Both the position numbers and the translations under genes were made by a program. Below, piece after piece: positions 29,656-38,303 of a stretch of 49,542 bases of DNA. Below the pieces are notes generated by a model. The model did no database searches, was not told the DNA's origin, and saw only the letters and a program-made list of their open reading frames with translations. The stretch is from positions 1 to 49,542 of the IMG/VR virus record IMGVR_UViG_3300043395_002712. One strand, 5' to 3'. The stretch is from a virus. The stretch's first letter is position 1. Each line of letters begins with the position of its first letter.

Positions 29656-32600
29656 CAGATCCCCACGTAGTCACGTACTTCCTTGTTGTTCCTCATGCCA
29701 GAAAGCGTCATTGCTTGAGCGCGCTTAAGTGTAGCAGCATTGGACTTGCGCATTTGATCCTCGGTGACGTAACGCTCGCCGCGTTCCTCCTTGACCGTGT
29801 AGTGCAACTTGATCGGTTCGTAGCTTTCGCCCCTGCCGCGCAGCTCCGCCGCTTTCTCCATGTCGCTCTTTGGCACGACTCGGCCAGTGACGCCGGGGAA
29901 GAAAAACTCGGGCTCGCCGCCGTCTCCCACGACATAGCCCTTGCCGGGCCTGGTGGTCCCGCCGTTGGCGAAGAAGCCGCCGAAGGGGATCGACTGGCCC
30001 AGGCCCTGCACGAGCGCGGGACCGCCGAAGAAGCTCCCGAGCACGCCCGCGCCGGCCCCGCCGCCGCCCCCAAGCATCCCACCCATGAGGCCCATGAGCT
30101 GGCGTTGCAGCAGTGCATTGAGTTGCTGTGCAGCGGAATCGGCGAAGCTGCGGGCGATGTTGTTGAGCATTTCCTTGCCCACATCTTCGATCTTCTTCGA
30201 GCTGCTCACAATGTCCACGAGGCCATTGGTGAGACTGCCGGAGATCGCGGTAGATACATCGACGATGTTCTTCTCCAGGTTGTCCCAAACAAGTCGCTGG
30301 TTCTCCAGCAGTGCTGCTCTATTGGCCAGTTCGCTTGCCTTGCTGGCATCGCCATCGAAGTCGCGCATTCCCTGCTCGAAGGCCCGAGCGCTTGGCCCGA
30401 TGAAGCCAGCACGAAGACCGGCGCCAACAAGAGAAGCGTCGCGTTGCAGTTCGTTGGTTTGCCTTCTGAACTCGTTTTGCTTGCGCAGTTCTTCTGTTTC
30501 GGCCGTTAGCGCAGCGAGCTTGTCCTTCTGCGCCTGTCCCGCCTCTTGATAGAGCGAGGATGCCTTGAGCAGCTCCAGGCCGGTCGCTTTCAGCTCGCCG
30601 CGCTCCAATGCGGCGGCCTCCACCCTGCTGAGCGTGAGCGCCTCTTGCAGTTGCAGGATCTCGGCGCGGGCGCGGTCCTGGTTTTGCAGCTGATTGCTGA
30701 GGTCAAGATTTTTGCGGCGCTGTTCCTCCTCTTTCTTTGCAATATCCAGCGCGAGACCGGCTTGCTTGTTGATCGATTCCGTTGCCTTGCTGAGTTCCTG
30801 GGGATTCGTGATCTGCTGACGGGCCTTGCTGAGGGCACCGGCGCGGTCCTTCTCGATCTGTGCAAGGCGAGCAGCGATCTCGGCCTCGATGTCGGCGACG
30901 GATGCGCCCTGCTCACTGAGGTCCAGGACCTGCCGACGTGCTTCGACCTGCCGGCGCAGCGTGTCGTACTGCTGCTGGAGCTGGGGGAGCTGGTTGCTTT
31001 GCAGGATCTGCTCGATCTGCCCCAGCTCGACACCCTTCTCGCGCAACCTGATCTGCTCCTCCAGGATCCGCTGGGCCTCCCGCTCTCCGCCGGCCAGGGT
31101 GCGGCCAGCAGCCATCCGGGCCGCACTGAGGGGAGCGGCCGAGGGCGTGGCGCCCAGGGGAGTCGGGCGGAAGGTGGGGGCGGGAACGCCGCTGACCTGG
31201 CCGGCGGCACGGCCCTGGATGTTTCCGCCTCCAAGGTGCGCGGCGACCAGGGCTCGAACGCGTCTCGCCAGGGCGTCTTCCTTGCCCATCGGAACCTGCG
31301 CCGCCGGTATGTCCACGGCCTGGCCGCTGTAGTGATAGCTCCCAGGGGCGTGACGGCCGCCATCCGTGGAGCCAATGGCAATGCCATTCCTGCGCAGCAT
31401 GGAGATAACATCATCCCTTATCTTTCTGCTTGCGAAGGCAATGTGCTCGTGATAATTGGATCCGCCATGGTCAGCCCTGTAACCCGAGGAGCTTCTGTCG
31501 CCCGTGAGGTATTCAAGAACGCCAGGTACGCCCATCAGTGTGTTGGGAGCGGCTCCCGTCGGCAGCGCCCTGCCAGTGCGCCCTGGCGCCGCAGGAGCCC
31601 CGGGACCGGCGCCCACCTCGGGCAGCGCCGCCGACTGGCGCGATAGCTCAGCAGCCTCCCTCGTGCGTTGCAAAACATAGTCTGCAACCTGCATCTTGTA
31701 GTCTTCGACCGAGCGCGTGTACGCGAGTTTGCGGCGTTCAATATCGTCAATCTCACGCGCATTTGCACGTTTGTAGTCCTCGGCGTCGCGGCCGAGTTTC
31801 ACCATGGAAAGCTCAAGCCTCTTGCGCGACTGCTCAATGTCGGCCTCGCCTTCCTTGCGCGTCCGCATCACTTCGCGGACATTGCTGAGCAGTTGCTGCT
31901 CGAACCCTACGGCACCAGAGAACGCCTGCCGCAGTCCAAGATCGCCCCGCTCGATGCGGTTCTGCGCCGCGCCCCTGGCGTTCTCGATCTGCTTCTCGGC
32001 CGCCTGCTGGCGCAGGTCAAAGATTTCGCGCTCTTTCTTGTAAGCGTAATCCGCAATATCCCTGTTGATGTCAGCGCCATCACGCTGAAGATCGTACGCC
32101 TGCCGTTGCAGCTTGAACGCTTCACGATATGCCGACTTGACTTGATCCGCCAGCCTTTGCGACTCCTGGATTCGCGTCGACTGTTCGGCAAAGGCCTCCT
32201 GCGGCGAGAGCGGAACGCGGCCAGGGGCCGAGGCAATCGCAGCTTTTGCCTTTTTGCCGGATGGGGTCAGCGAAAATAGGGCGCCAATAGCATCGGTGAT
32301 TGGCATTCTGTTCTTGCCCGCGCCACCAACGCTGTTGAGAAGCGTGACAAGATCATTCAGTACAACCGTAAAACCGATGACGCCAGGAATCACAAGTCGC
32401 TGAAGATTGCCGGCAAGAATCGACGAGGAGTCTTGCAGCTTTTTCTGCTCAGCATTGAGAGCATTAAGCTCCTGAACTGCTCCAGTCCCGAGCCGCTTTT
32501 CAACCTCTTTCAGGACAAGAGTTTGCGCATCGTAGGCGCGGCCGACTGACTTCAGTTGCTCAACCTGAAACCTCAGAGTATCGCCAACCTCGAATCCGGC

Positions 32601-34427
32601 CTTCTCCAGCGCCGTGATGGCATCGTTTGGATCCTTGAACGATCCGGCAAGATTCTTCAGGTTCTGCGATGTGGTATCGACCACCCCGCCAAGCGCCGTG
32701 CCGATCAGGGACAGGCCGAAGCCGAAGGAGCCCCCGAGCAGACCCCCGCCCAGGCCGCCCAGGCCGCCGCCGATCGATGCAGCGGCACCCTGGCCGAACA
32801 GCAGTGGGAAGGCGCCACCCACGAGGCCCTGGCTGATGGCGTCGCGGCGGCTGCCCTGGAACAGCCGGGAGTTCTGGCGCTGGCGCTCGGCCTCCCTCTG
32901 GGCCCTGAGGGCCTCGCGCTGCTGGCGCTGCGCCTGGCGCTCCTGCTCGCGGTTGTAGGCCGGGGAGTCCACCATGAACCGCGTCCCGCCGATCGGGGAG
33001 CGGGGGCCGGCAGTGCGAGACCTGGCCAGCTCCTCTGCTGCCCGGCGCTCCTGCTCGCGTCGCTGTGCAAGCAGGTCAACGGGAGCAACGCCGCCCGGGG
33101 TGCCCGCCACGCGCTCGGCAAGCATGGCGCTGCTTGGCAGGGCGCGGCGATTGGTTCTCTGCCAATCCGCCATGTCCGCCAGTGCTCGTTGCCAGCTCTG
33201 GCGGGTGTTCAGGCCACGGGCCGCCCTGCCGGCGGCTCCGGTGGCCTGGATGTCCGCCATGTCCGCCAGTGCTCGTTGCCAGCTCTGGCGGGTGTTCAGG
33301 CCACGGGCCGCCCTGCCGGCGGCTCCGGTGGCCTGGATGTCCGCCATGTCCGCCAGTGCTCGTTGCCAGCTCTGGCGGGTGTTCAGGCCACGGGCCGCCC
33401 TGCCGGCGGCTCCGGTGGCCTGGATGTCCGCCATGCCAGCCAGTGCCTGCTGCCAGCTCTGGCGGACATTGAGATTCCTGACCCCAGCCCTTTGCCGACC
33501 GGAAAGCTCTCTCGCGGCGCTATCAAGCTCCCGCGTATATCGCGCAATGGCGGCATTCATGCGCCGCGTTAGATCCTTGGATCCGGCGGTATCCCCGCGC
33601 CTACTGGCCGCAATTACTCTTTCGGTTTGCGACCTGAGCCCCCTAATCTTTGCGTCGTCAACACCAGGACGTGCGGCCAGTTCATCGATTCGCTCCTGAG
33701 CGCGTCTTGCAGACTCGAAGGCAATAGACCGGCCAGAGCGCAACCTATTGCGCTCATTCTGCTCTCTCAGCAATCCGGCCTGCTCGGTGCCGAGCCGCTG
33801 CATAAGGGCCGGGTTCCGGGCCGCCAGAGCGAGATCAAATGCCGCCCTGGTATTGTGAGCTTGCTGTTGAAGCGCCGGGGGAAGTTCAGCGCCTCCACCT
33901 CCCCTGGCAAACTCGCGCTGACGACCCCGGAACAGATTGGTAAGGTAATTTTCGCGGCTCTCGCGTCCGATGCGACGCATAACCTCGTCAAGATTTGCCC
34001 TGCCTTCCTCTATGCCAGGGGTTGTCTCCCCGACTATGCGACTGGCCCTGGCAAGGCGAGCCGCATATCTTCTGCGTTGCTGATTAAGCCTTTGTACTTC
34101 CCTCGCTTCCTGCTGGAGTCCGATTTCGGAAATGCGGAGATTTGCCTCAGCCCTCCTGCGTGCCGGCAGGTCAGCCCCCGCGAATCTTCCTCCCTCTCCC
34201 CGAACTCTTGCGCGCCTGGCCTCGGCGAGATCCCTGCGAGCCTGTGCGACGCTGCGACCAGCCGCCTCAAGACGCTTAGAGGCAGCTGGGGCTGCCTGCG
34301 TCAGGCTTTCGGACTCTCTGTCAATAGCTCTCATAAGAGAGAGCGTGTTTTCAAGGCGTCTTTCGAGCCGCCCTATATCCTCGAACCCTCTTACGCCAAC
34401 GCGGATTAACCCTTGGTAGTCGTTCAC
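29655..34427 (-). CDS. Tape measure protein with internal repeats and an M15-like peptidase motif, 1590 aa
   Basis: The longest gene (GTG start 34427), in the expected position after the chaperones. The N-terminal 430 residues are helical and include a 29-residue unit (RQSWQRALADMADIQATG) repeated almost identically three times plus a diverged copy. Hydrophobic Gly-rich segments lie near residues 525-585. Residues about 985-1060 carry HGGSNYHEHIAFAS then GRHAPGSYHYSGQAVDIPAA. The latter has the S-x-H-x-x-G-x-A-x-D signature of M15-type zinc peptidases, preceded rather than followed by a His pair. The C-terminus has a Gly-rich stretch and DGGEPEFFFPGVTG. The protein sets tail length and probably locally opens peptidoglycan on entry. 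Confidence 0.9.
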   Translation of the reverse strand: MNDYQGLIRVGVRGFEDIGRLERRLENTLSLMRAIDRESESLTQAAPAASKRLEAAGRSVAQARRDLAEARRARVRGEGGRFAGADLPARRRAEANLRISEIGLQQEAREVQRLNQQRRRYAARLARASRIVGETTPGIEEGRANLDEVMRRIGRESRENYLTNLFRGRQREFARGGGGAELPPALQQQAHNTRAAFDLALAARNPALMQRLGTEQAGLLREQNERNRLRSGRSIAFESARRAQERIDELAARPGVDDAKIRGLRSQTERVIAASRRGDTAGSKDLTRRMNAAIARYTRELDSAARELSGRQRAGVRNLNVRQSWQQALAGMADIQATGAAGRAARGLNTRQSWQRALADMADIQATGAAGRAARGLNTRQSWQRALADMADIQATGAAGRAARGLNTRQSWQRALADMADWQRTNRRALPSSAMLAERVAGTPGGVAPVDLLAQRREQERRAAEELARSRTAGPRSPIGGTRFMVDSPAYNREQERQAQRQQREALRAQREAERQRQNSRLFQGSRRDAISQGLVGGAFPLLFGQGAAASIGGGLGGLGGGLLGGSFGFGLSLIGTALGGVVDTTSQNLKNLAGSFKDPNDAITALEKAGFEVGDTLRFQVEQLKSVGRAYDAQTLVLKEVEKRLGTGAVQELNALNAEQKKLQDSSSILAGNLQRLVIPGVIGFTVVLNDLVTLLNSVGGAGKNRMPITDAIGALFSLTPSGKKAKAAIASAPGRVPLSPQEAFAEQSTRIQESQRLADQVKSAYREAFKLQRQAYDLQRDGADINRDIADYAYKKEREIFDLRQQAAEKQIENARGAAQNRIERGDLGLRQAFSGAVGFEQQLLSNVREVMRTRKEGEADIEQSRKRLELSMVKLGRDAEDYKRANAREIDDIERRKLAYTRSVEDYKMQVADYVLQRTREAAELSRQSAALPEVGAGPGAPAAPGRTGRALPTGAAPNTLMGVPGVLEYLTGDRSSSGYRADHGGSNYHEHIAFASRKIRDDVISMLRRNGIAIGSTDGGRHAPGSYHYSGQAVDIPAAQVPMGKEDALARRVRALVAAHLGGGNIQGRAAGQVSGVPAPTFRPTPLGATPSAAPLSAARMAAGRTLAGGEREAQRILEEQIRLREKGVELGQIEQILQSNQLPQLQQQYDTLRRQVEARRQVLDLSEQGASVADIEAEIAARLAQIEKDRAGALSKARQQITNPQELSKATESINKQAGLALDIAKKEEEQRRKNLDLSNQLQNQDRARAEILQLQEALTLSRVEAAALERGELKATGLELLKASSLYQEAGQAQKDKLAALTAETEELRKQNEFRRQTNELQRDASLVGAGLRAGFIGPSARAFEQGMRDFDGDASKASELANRAALLENQRLVWDNLEKNIVDVSTAISGSLTNGLVDIVSSSKKIEDVGKEMLNNIARSFADSAAQQLNALLQRQLMGLMGGMLGGGGGAGAGVLGSFFGGPALVQGLGQSIPFGGFFANGGTTRPGKGYVVGDGGEPEFFFPGVTGRVVPKSDMEKAAELRGRGESYEPIKLHYTVKEERGERYVTEDQMRKSNAATLKRAQAMTLSGMRNNKEVRDYVGI
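33170..33475 (-). repeat. 87-bp tandem repeat in the tape measure gene
   Basis: Three nearly identical 87-bp units followed by a diverged fourth copy, each coding 29 residues. The in-frame period means copy number can change without breaking the gene. Boundaries are accurate to a few bases. Confidence 0.85.
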
Positions 34428-34454
34428 GTTCTGCCCCAGGGCCCGCGCCCCACC

Positions 34455-34992
34455 TTAGCGCCTCCTGGGCGGACGGGCAGATGGGGTGGGCGGGTCTGGA
34501 ATCATGTCGGCCTGGATCTCATAGAAGGCCGCGTGCATGATGATGTCGTCTTTGGTGGCGTTGTTCTTAAGCTGAGAAAGAGTCATCTTCAGCTTGTCGC
34601 ACAACGCCAGACGCATCATCAAGCCAGCGTCACTCTTGATCGCCTCCTTGATTGCTTTTGGAATCCTCGCTCGCCAGCACGCCTCCATTGAACACGATTG
34701 CTTCCATGATTGCAGTCATGTCGGCTTTGGCGTACTCGTTCCGAAGCATCGGAATGTCGGCCTTGGTGAACATCTTGTCGCCGTTTTCGTGCTCCGCTTT
34801 GTTAATCAGCACGCGATACCCGTAGGCGTTGGGCTTTTTGTCGCCTTCAATGGCTTCGCGGATTTTCTCGTCCTCGGCCTCGGTGAGAGGCACGAAGTAA
34901 ATGTAGAGCGTCTCGCCAGTGCTCAGGTTGACCTCGGCGCAACGACGCTCACGGGTTTGCTTCAGAAGCGCTTTGACGTCCTGCTTGGCCAT
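34455..34992 (-). CDS. Tail assembly chaperone, frameshifted long form (G-T type)
   Basis: The 120-residue chaperone frame (34630-34992) and a second frame ending at 34455 overlap by about 60 bases. The second frame is displaced by +1 (equivalently -2) and lacks its own ribosome site. At 34656-34659 (minus strand TCC-AAA-AGC) the P-site lysine tRNA can slip one base forward from AAA to AAA, which joins ...EDSK to AIKEAIKSDAGLMMRLAL. The fused product is about 178 residues. Phages with long tails make such a fusion at low frequency to load the tape measure. The second frame sits immediately before the tape measure gene, as expected. Confidence 0.7.
34630..34992 (-). CDS. Tail assembly chaperone, short form (G-like), 120 aa
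   Basis: An alpha/beta domain with KALLKQTRERRCAEVNLSTG, TLYIYFVPLTEAEDEKIREA and FTKADIPMLRNEYAKADMTA resembles short chaperones encoded just after the major tail protein. It would coat or guide the tape measure during tail assembly. ATG 34992 is followed by a clean frame, and the stop lies 24 bases past the slip site. Confidence 0.78.
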   Translation of the reverse strand: MAKQDVKALLKQTRERRCAEVNLSTGETLYIYFVPLTEAEDEKIREAIEGDKKPNAYGYRVLINKAEHENGDKMFTKADIPMLRNEYAKADMTAIMEAIVFNGGVLASEDSKSNQGGDQE

Positions 34993-35038
34993 GGATGGGC
35001 TCGTGTGAAACCTGAATCATAGCACTGGAGCAGCGCAT

Positions 35039-35063
35039 AAAAAAGCGGGGCATGAGCCCCGCT
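35039..35063 (-). terminator. Rho-independent terminator after the major tail protein gene
   Basis: Stem AGCGGGG / CCCCGCT (35044-35050 and 35057-35063) with a 6-base loop, followed on the minus strand by six T. It would lower transcription of the chaperone and tape-measure genes relative to the abundant major tail protein. Confidence 0.82.
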
Positions 35064-35083
35064 GTGCGATCATTGGCGATCGA

Positions 35084-35899
35084 TCACAGATCCACGCCCA
35101 GCAAGTGCGTGGGCTGGCCGGCGATCCGGTAGTTCATCGTGACCTCCGTGGGGGCGTCATCGTTGCCGATGGCGGTCGAGAAGCCCAGGAGCACGATGGG
35201 AAACTCCATGTAGAGGGAGGCGGTGTCATCGACGGTGAGGCCACCAGTGGCGGCGACAGCGTTGAAATACGCCTTCAGGGTGGCGCCACCCTGATCCTCG
35301 AACAAGGCGCCCTGAATGATGCGGTTGTTGAGGGCCTCGGTGTCCTCGGTCAGGCGGATCGTGAGAGAACCGCTGCCATCGGCGAAGCCAGCCTGGTAAC
35401 TGCGGAACTTCGCAACCCTGCGGCCATTGGTGGCCACCGATGGCTTGCACGGAATCGCGGTGCGATCGACCTCGCCACGGGAGAGATCCAGGCTGACGTT
35501 TGCAACTTCACACACGGCAAGCTCCTTGGCGAAGCTCAGTTCGATGTGATTGCCGGCGCCAGGCGTGTCGGCGTATCCGGTGCCACCATCGCCATTGCTT
35601 GTGATGGCGATGCCGCTGGCGGTCGCGGAAAGCTGAACCGTGTCCGGCTGTGGCATGTCGATGATGTAGTACACCGTGCCAGCCGTGAAAGCCGTGTCCA
35701 GCTTGGCGACGCCTTTCTTGGTGAACGAAACAGGGTCGCCGACACGAAAATCAGTGCCAGAGGGAATGGAAACCATGTCGTTCCCGTCACCGAAATCAGA
35801 CCAGTCAGCCAGACACGCAAAGGTGCCCGGGGGCTTCATGGAGATCATTCCGTCCTGCCCGGTGAGGACGGTGGATTGGCCGCAGCCAGCGATGGGCAT
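35084..35899 (-). CDS. Major tail protein (tail tube), 271 aa
   Basis: Beta-rich, with a MPIAGCGQSTVLTGQDGMIS start and a central inserted domain (FRVGDPVSFTKKGVAKLDTA, TVQLSATASGIAITSNGDG). A tube core follows: NVSLDLSRGEVDRTAIPCKP, GSGSLTIRLTEDTEALN and a final TEVTMNYRIAGQ. The tube fold and the terminator directly behind it fit the major tail protein, made in hundreds of copies. Confidence 0.82.
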   Translation of the reverse strand: MPIAGCGQSTVLTGQDGMISMKPPGTFACLADWSDFGDGNDMVSIPSGTDFRVGDPVSFTKKGVAKLDTAFTAGTVYYIIDMPQPDTVQLSATASGIAITSNGDGGTGYADTPGAGNHIELSFAKELAVCEVANVSLDLSRGEVDRTAIPCKPSVATNGRRVAKFRSYQAGFADGSGSLTIRLTEDTEALNNRIIQGALFEDQGGATLKAYFNAVAATGGLTVDDTASLYMEFPIVLLGFSTAIGNDDAPTEVTMNYRIAGQPTHLLGVDL

Positions 35900-35971
35900 T
35901 TCTGTATCCGGCCCACGGCCGGGGATGAGGGCTCGGCGCCCAGTCTACGGCTATCGCGCCCCCGTCGCCAA

Positions 35972-36403
35972 TCAGGGCCGACTGCGGGCCCGGAAGGGCA
36001 TCGAGAAGCGGGTGAAGTGATGAGGCTCCTTCTCCAGCGGGGACTGCGCAGGGCCGGTCACGGGGCCCACTCGGGCGATGATCTGCTGGGCGGCCGGCGG
36101 CCTGAGGCCGTTGAGGGCGGAGAGCGCCTGGATGATGGGGGTGGCGATCTGGAGGCCGCGCCCAGGGCCGACATTCTTGCGCGAGAAGATTTCCACAACC
36201 AGCGAACCACGAGTGTGCCATTGCGCCTGCGCACCAATGACGGACTCTTGAGTCAGCCCGAAGTTGACATAGACGAAGCAGTATTCATCAAGCGTGCTAA
36301 AGTCAACCGCCGATTGATTCTCGACATAGACAGGCACGGGACTGGCGGTATCGATGACGATACGCTCATAGATGCCACGGATCTTCTGGAAAGGGGGAGT
36401 CAT
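35972..36403 (-). CDS. Tail terminator protein, 143 aa
   Basis: FQKIRGIYERIVIDTASPVP, FVYVNFGLTQESVIGAQAQW, SLVVEIFSRKNVGPGRGLQI and FTRFSMPFRARSRP match the tail-terminator fold (lambda U / gp17-like) in both length and pattern. The protein caps the growing tube and joins it to the head. It overlaps the upstream HK97-gp10-like gene by 4 bases. Confidence 0.75.
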   Translation of the reverse strand: MTPPFQKIRGIYERIVIDTASPVPVYVENQSAVDFSTLDEYCFVYVNFGLTQESVIGAQAQWHTRGSLVVEIFSRKNVGPGRGLQIATPIIQALSALNGLRPPAAQQIIARVGPVTGPAQSPLEKEPHHFTRFSMPFRARSRP

Positions 36404-36969
36404 TTATCAATGGGGCGTATGAACCCAGAACGCGCACCTTGGCGGAATGCTTTGCCAAAAGCGCCGCCTTCCATGTAGGTGGTGTACCATTGCCTTTCAG
36501 CGGTGGAGATCGCTGGCCTCTTGCCAGATTCCAGGATCTCATCAGTGGACATATCTTGCACGTCTCCACGCAACCCGCCAGTGCGTCGGCCGATGGCGAC
36601 GGGTGCCTTGTTCGGACTCTCCTCCTGCCGGATGAACTTGCCAGGGATCAGGTCCATCGCCTCCTGCGCGTAAGGGGAGCTGTTGCCGATCAGGATGGTG
36701 GGGGCACCCTTTTTGAGCTGCTCATCAGTGAAGCGAGGTACGCCGGTGCTTGCAAACACTCTGGCGCTTCTCCCTTCGACTTGCGAATACCAGCGGGCCT
36801 TAAACTTGCCACTGTAGTCCGGCCCCGCTTCTTGCAGTTCCGAGATAATTTGCCGCGTCGCAGAACGCAACGCCTCACCAACGGCGCGGCGCATGTCGGG
36901 AGCCATGTTGCGAAGGTCGTTGCGAAAGCCCCTGGCCGGTGGGCGGGAGCGCGAAGGTCGTCTTCCCAT
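36400..36969 (-). CDS. HK97 gp10-like head-tail protein, 189 aa
   Basis: N-terminal basic segment, then GEALRSATRQIISELQEAGP, the conserved helix-turn seen in HK97 gp10-like proteins, and DYSGKFKARWYSQVEGRSAR. The C-terminal part is less typical and longer than the usual 120-150 residues. The family sits at the head-tail neck. The stop-start overlaps on both sides are 1-4 bases. Confidence 0.7.
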   Translation of the reverse strand: MGRRPSRSRPPARGFRNDLRNMAPDMRRAVGEALRSATRQIISELQEAGPDYSGKFKARWYSQVEGRSARVFASTGVPRFTDEQLKKGAPTILIGNSSPYAQEAMDLIPGKFIRQEESPNKAPVAIGRRTGGLRGDVQDMSTDEILESGKRPAISTAERQWYTTYMEGGAFGKAFRQGARSGFIRPIDK

Positions 36970-37448
36970 TATTCAGCCCTCGCCCGAAGACGGCTTGCGT
37001 ACATACTGAAGTCAAACTTGTTCGATGACTCACCCTGCGCGATGATCGCCTTGCCGTCCAGTGTCGTTAGAATCTTTCCGTCAAGGGTCGTGATGTAGAC
37101 GGGTCCCTTGGAATCACCGCCGCCACTGCCGTAGGTAAGGATGTCAACGATCTTCCAGCGACGGCCGAGATACTGCAATCGATCATTCGTGCTGATCGGC
37201 CATGGCACCGTGACGTGATCGATCCACGCTTCCATTTCGTGGTCCTGCTGCACGCCCTTCACCTCACCCTTGCCGGACTGCACGACAGCGCCAGCGGCGG
37301 GGATGCTTGTTTCCGTGAGGCTTGTCGTGCCGGTCGTTTCGTCGTAGGGGCCGGGCTGGATGCGAATGTACGTGAGCGCTTTCGAGCGGTATTTGGATAC
37401 CATCTTCAGGGCCAGTGGCCCTGCCCATACATCCTGGGGAGCGTTCAT
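36969..37448 (-). CDS. Head closure / head-tail joining protein, 159 aa
   Basis: I choose ATG 37448 (MNAPQDVWAGPLALKMVSKY) because it overlaps the upstream stop by ATGA. The longer frame to 37517 only shadows the neighbour. The pattern of strands (LTYIRIQPGPYDETTGTTS, HVTVPWPISTNDRLQYLGR, WKIVDILTYGSGGGDSKG) matches head-closure proteins that seal the connector after packaging. Confidence 0.65.
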   Translation of the reverse strand: MNAPQDVWAGPLALKMVSKYRSKALTYIRIQPGPYDETTGTTSLTETSIPAAGAVVQSGKGEVKGVQQDHEMEAWIDHVTVPWPISTNDRLQYLGRRWKIVDILTYGSGGGDSKGPVYITTLDGKILTTLDGKAIIAQGESSNKFDFSMYASRLRARAE

Positions 37449-38008
37449 CCTCGGTATATCGGGATCAGGGATTGCCCCTTGCGATCCACCCAGCACCCGA
37501 TCAGGTCGAGCAGCCACGGGTAGAGGCGCAGGACCGTGGGGGAGTTGCGCCCGACGCGGCCATCATTGGGGAGCACCTGGGGGCCACGGATCTCCGCTGG
37601 CGAGAAGTATTCCTGCTCGAACGGCCCCATCTTCTCCCTCTTGACGACCGGTGTGGGGAGCTGGTTGGCGGCACCGAAAACGGCCGTGTCGTTGCTGAAC
37701 AGCACAAGCGCCAGCTCAGCCGCCGCCGCCAGGTACGCGGGCGCGAGATCGTTGCCGCAGCAGGTCACGGAGTCCGTGCACCAGCGGAGCGTCCGCAGGG
37801 CATCCTGGGCCGACTTCAGGGCCTGCTCCCTCTGGGGGACCGTGAGCGCCGCCCAGGCCGCCGCCTTAAGCGTGGAGGCCATGTAGACATCCACCTCGGC
37901 CACCGTAACCAGCGCGGGCGGCGTGCAGTTGCACGTCGGCTCGTTGATGACTGCGGGGGCGCCATAGGGGTTCGCCAGCCGATGCCAGGCCCACCAGGTG
38001 CCAGCCAT
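37445..38008 (-). CDS. Head-tail connector protein, 187 aa
   Basis: A Cys-rich N-terminal segment (INEPTCNCTPP) is followed by helices (VTVAEVDVYMASTLKAAAWA, QREQALKSAQDALRTLRWC). The layout is that of DnaT-like/gp6-type connectors of siphoviruses. The C-terminus contains YPWLLDLIGCW. It would form the ring between portal and head-closure proteins. Confidence 0.65.
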   Translation of the reverse strand: MAGTWWAWHRLANPYGAPAVINEPTCNCTPPALVTVAEVDVYMASTLKAAAWAALTVPQREQALKSAQDALRTLRWCTDSVTCCGNDLAPAYLAAAAELALVLFSNDTAVFGAANQLPTPVVKREKMGPFEQEYFSPAEIRGPQVLPNDGRVGRNSPTVLRLYPWLLDLIGCWVDRKGQSLIPIYRG

Positions 38009-38011
38009 GGC

Positions 38012-38209
38012 TCAGATCCCGATGACGCGCCAGGCGGTGCCGTTGAACCACACCAGGGCCTTCGCGGAGCCGCCCCCGGCAGGAGCGGAGCCGGCAGCAG
38101 GGGCGGTGGCGTCGCTGACCACGCGGATTGCGTGCATCCCGGCGGGAGGGGTCGGCAGGGTGGCGACGGTGACGGCGGTTCGGAGCTGAAGGAAGTTGAA
38201 CTCGGCCAT
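38012..38209 (-). CDS. Small virion-associated protein, 65 aa
   Basis: I choose ATG 38209 (MAEFNFLQLRTAVTVATLPT), since the longer frame to 38254 runs into the terminator T-run. The product ends in ALVWFNGTAWRVIG, a W-F-N-G-T-x-W-x-V motif common in small phage structural or fibre-decorating proteins. The exact role is unknown. Confidence 0.55.
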   Translation of the reverse strand: MAEFNFLQLRTAVTVATLPTPPAGMHAIRVVSDATAPAAGSAPAGGGSAKALVWFNGTAWRVIGI

Positions 38210-38255
38210 CGGGACAATGCGGGAGCTGGGCCCAGCATAGCCCAGGCCGGCCATG

Positions 38256-38279
38256 AAAAAAGGGGGCTCGCGCCCCCTT
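38256..38279 (-). terminator. Rho-independent terminator/attenuator after the major capsid gene
   Basis: Minus-strand stem GGGGG / CCCCC with a CGCGAG loop, followed by six T. It lies 25 bases past the capsid stop and before the small 65-residue gene, so it probably sets the excess of capsid message over connector message. Confidence 0.8.
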
Positions 38280-38303
38280 GCGGGTCATGGCGAATGAAAA
38301 TAA

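Noticed and set aside
33160-33580. Plus-strand frames over the tape-measure repeats
   Set aside because: Antisense shadows of the 87-bp repeat; the minus-strand frame is continuous over 1590 codons.
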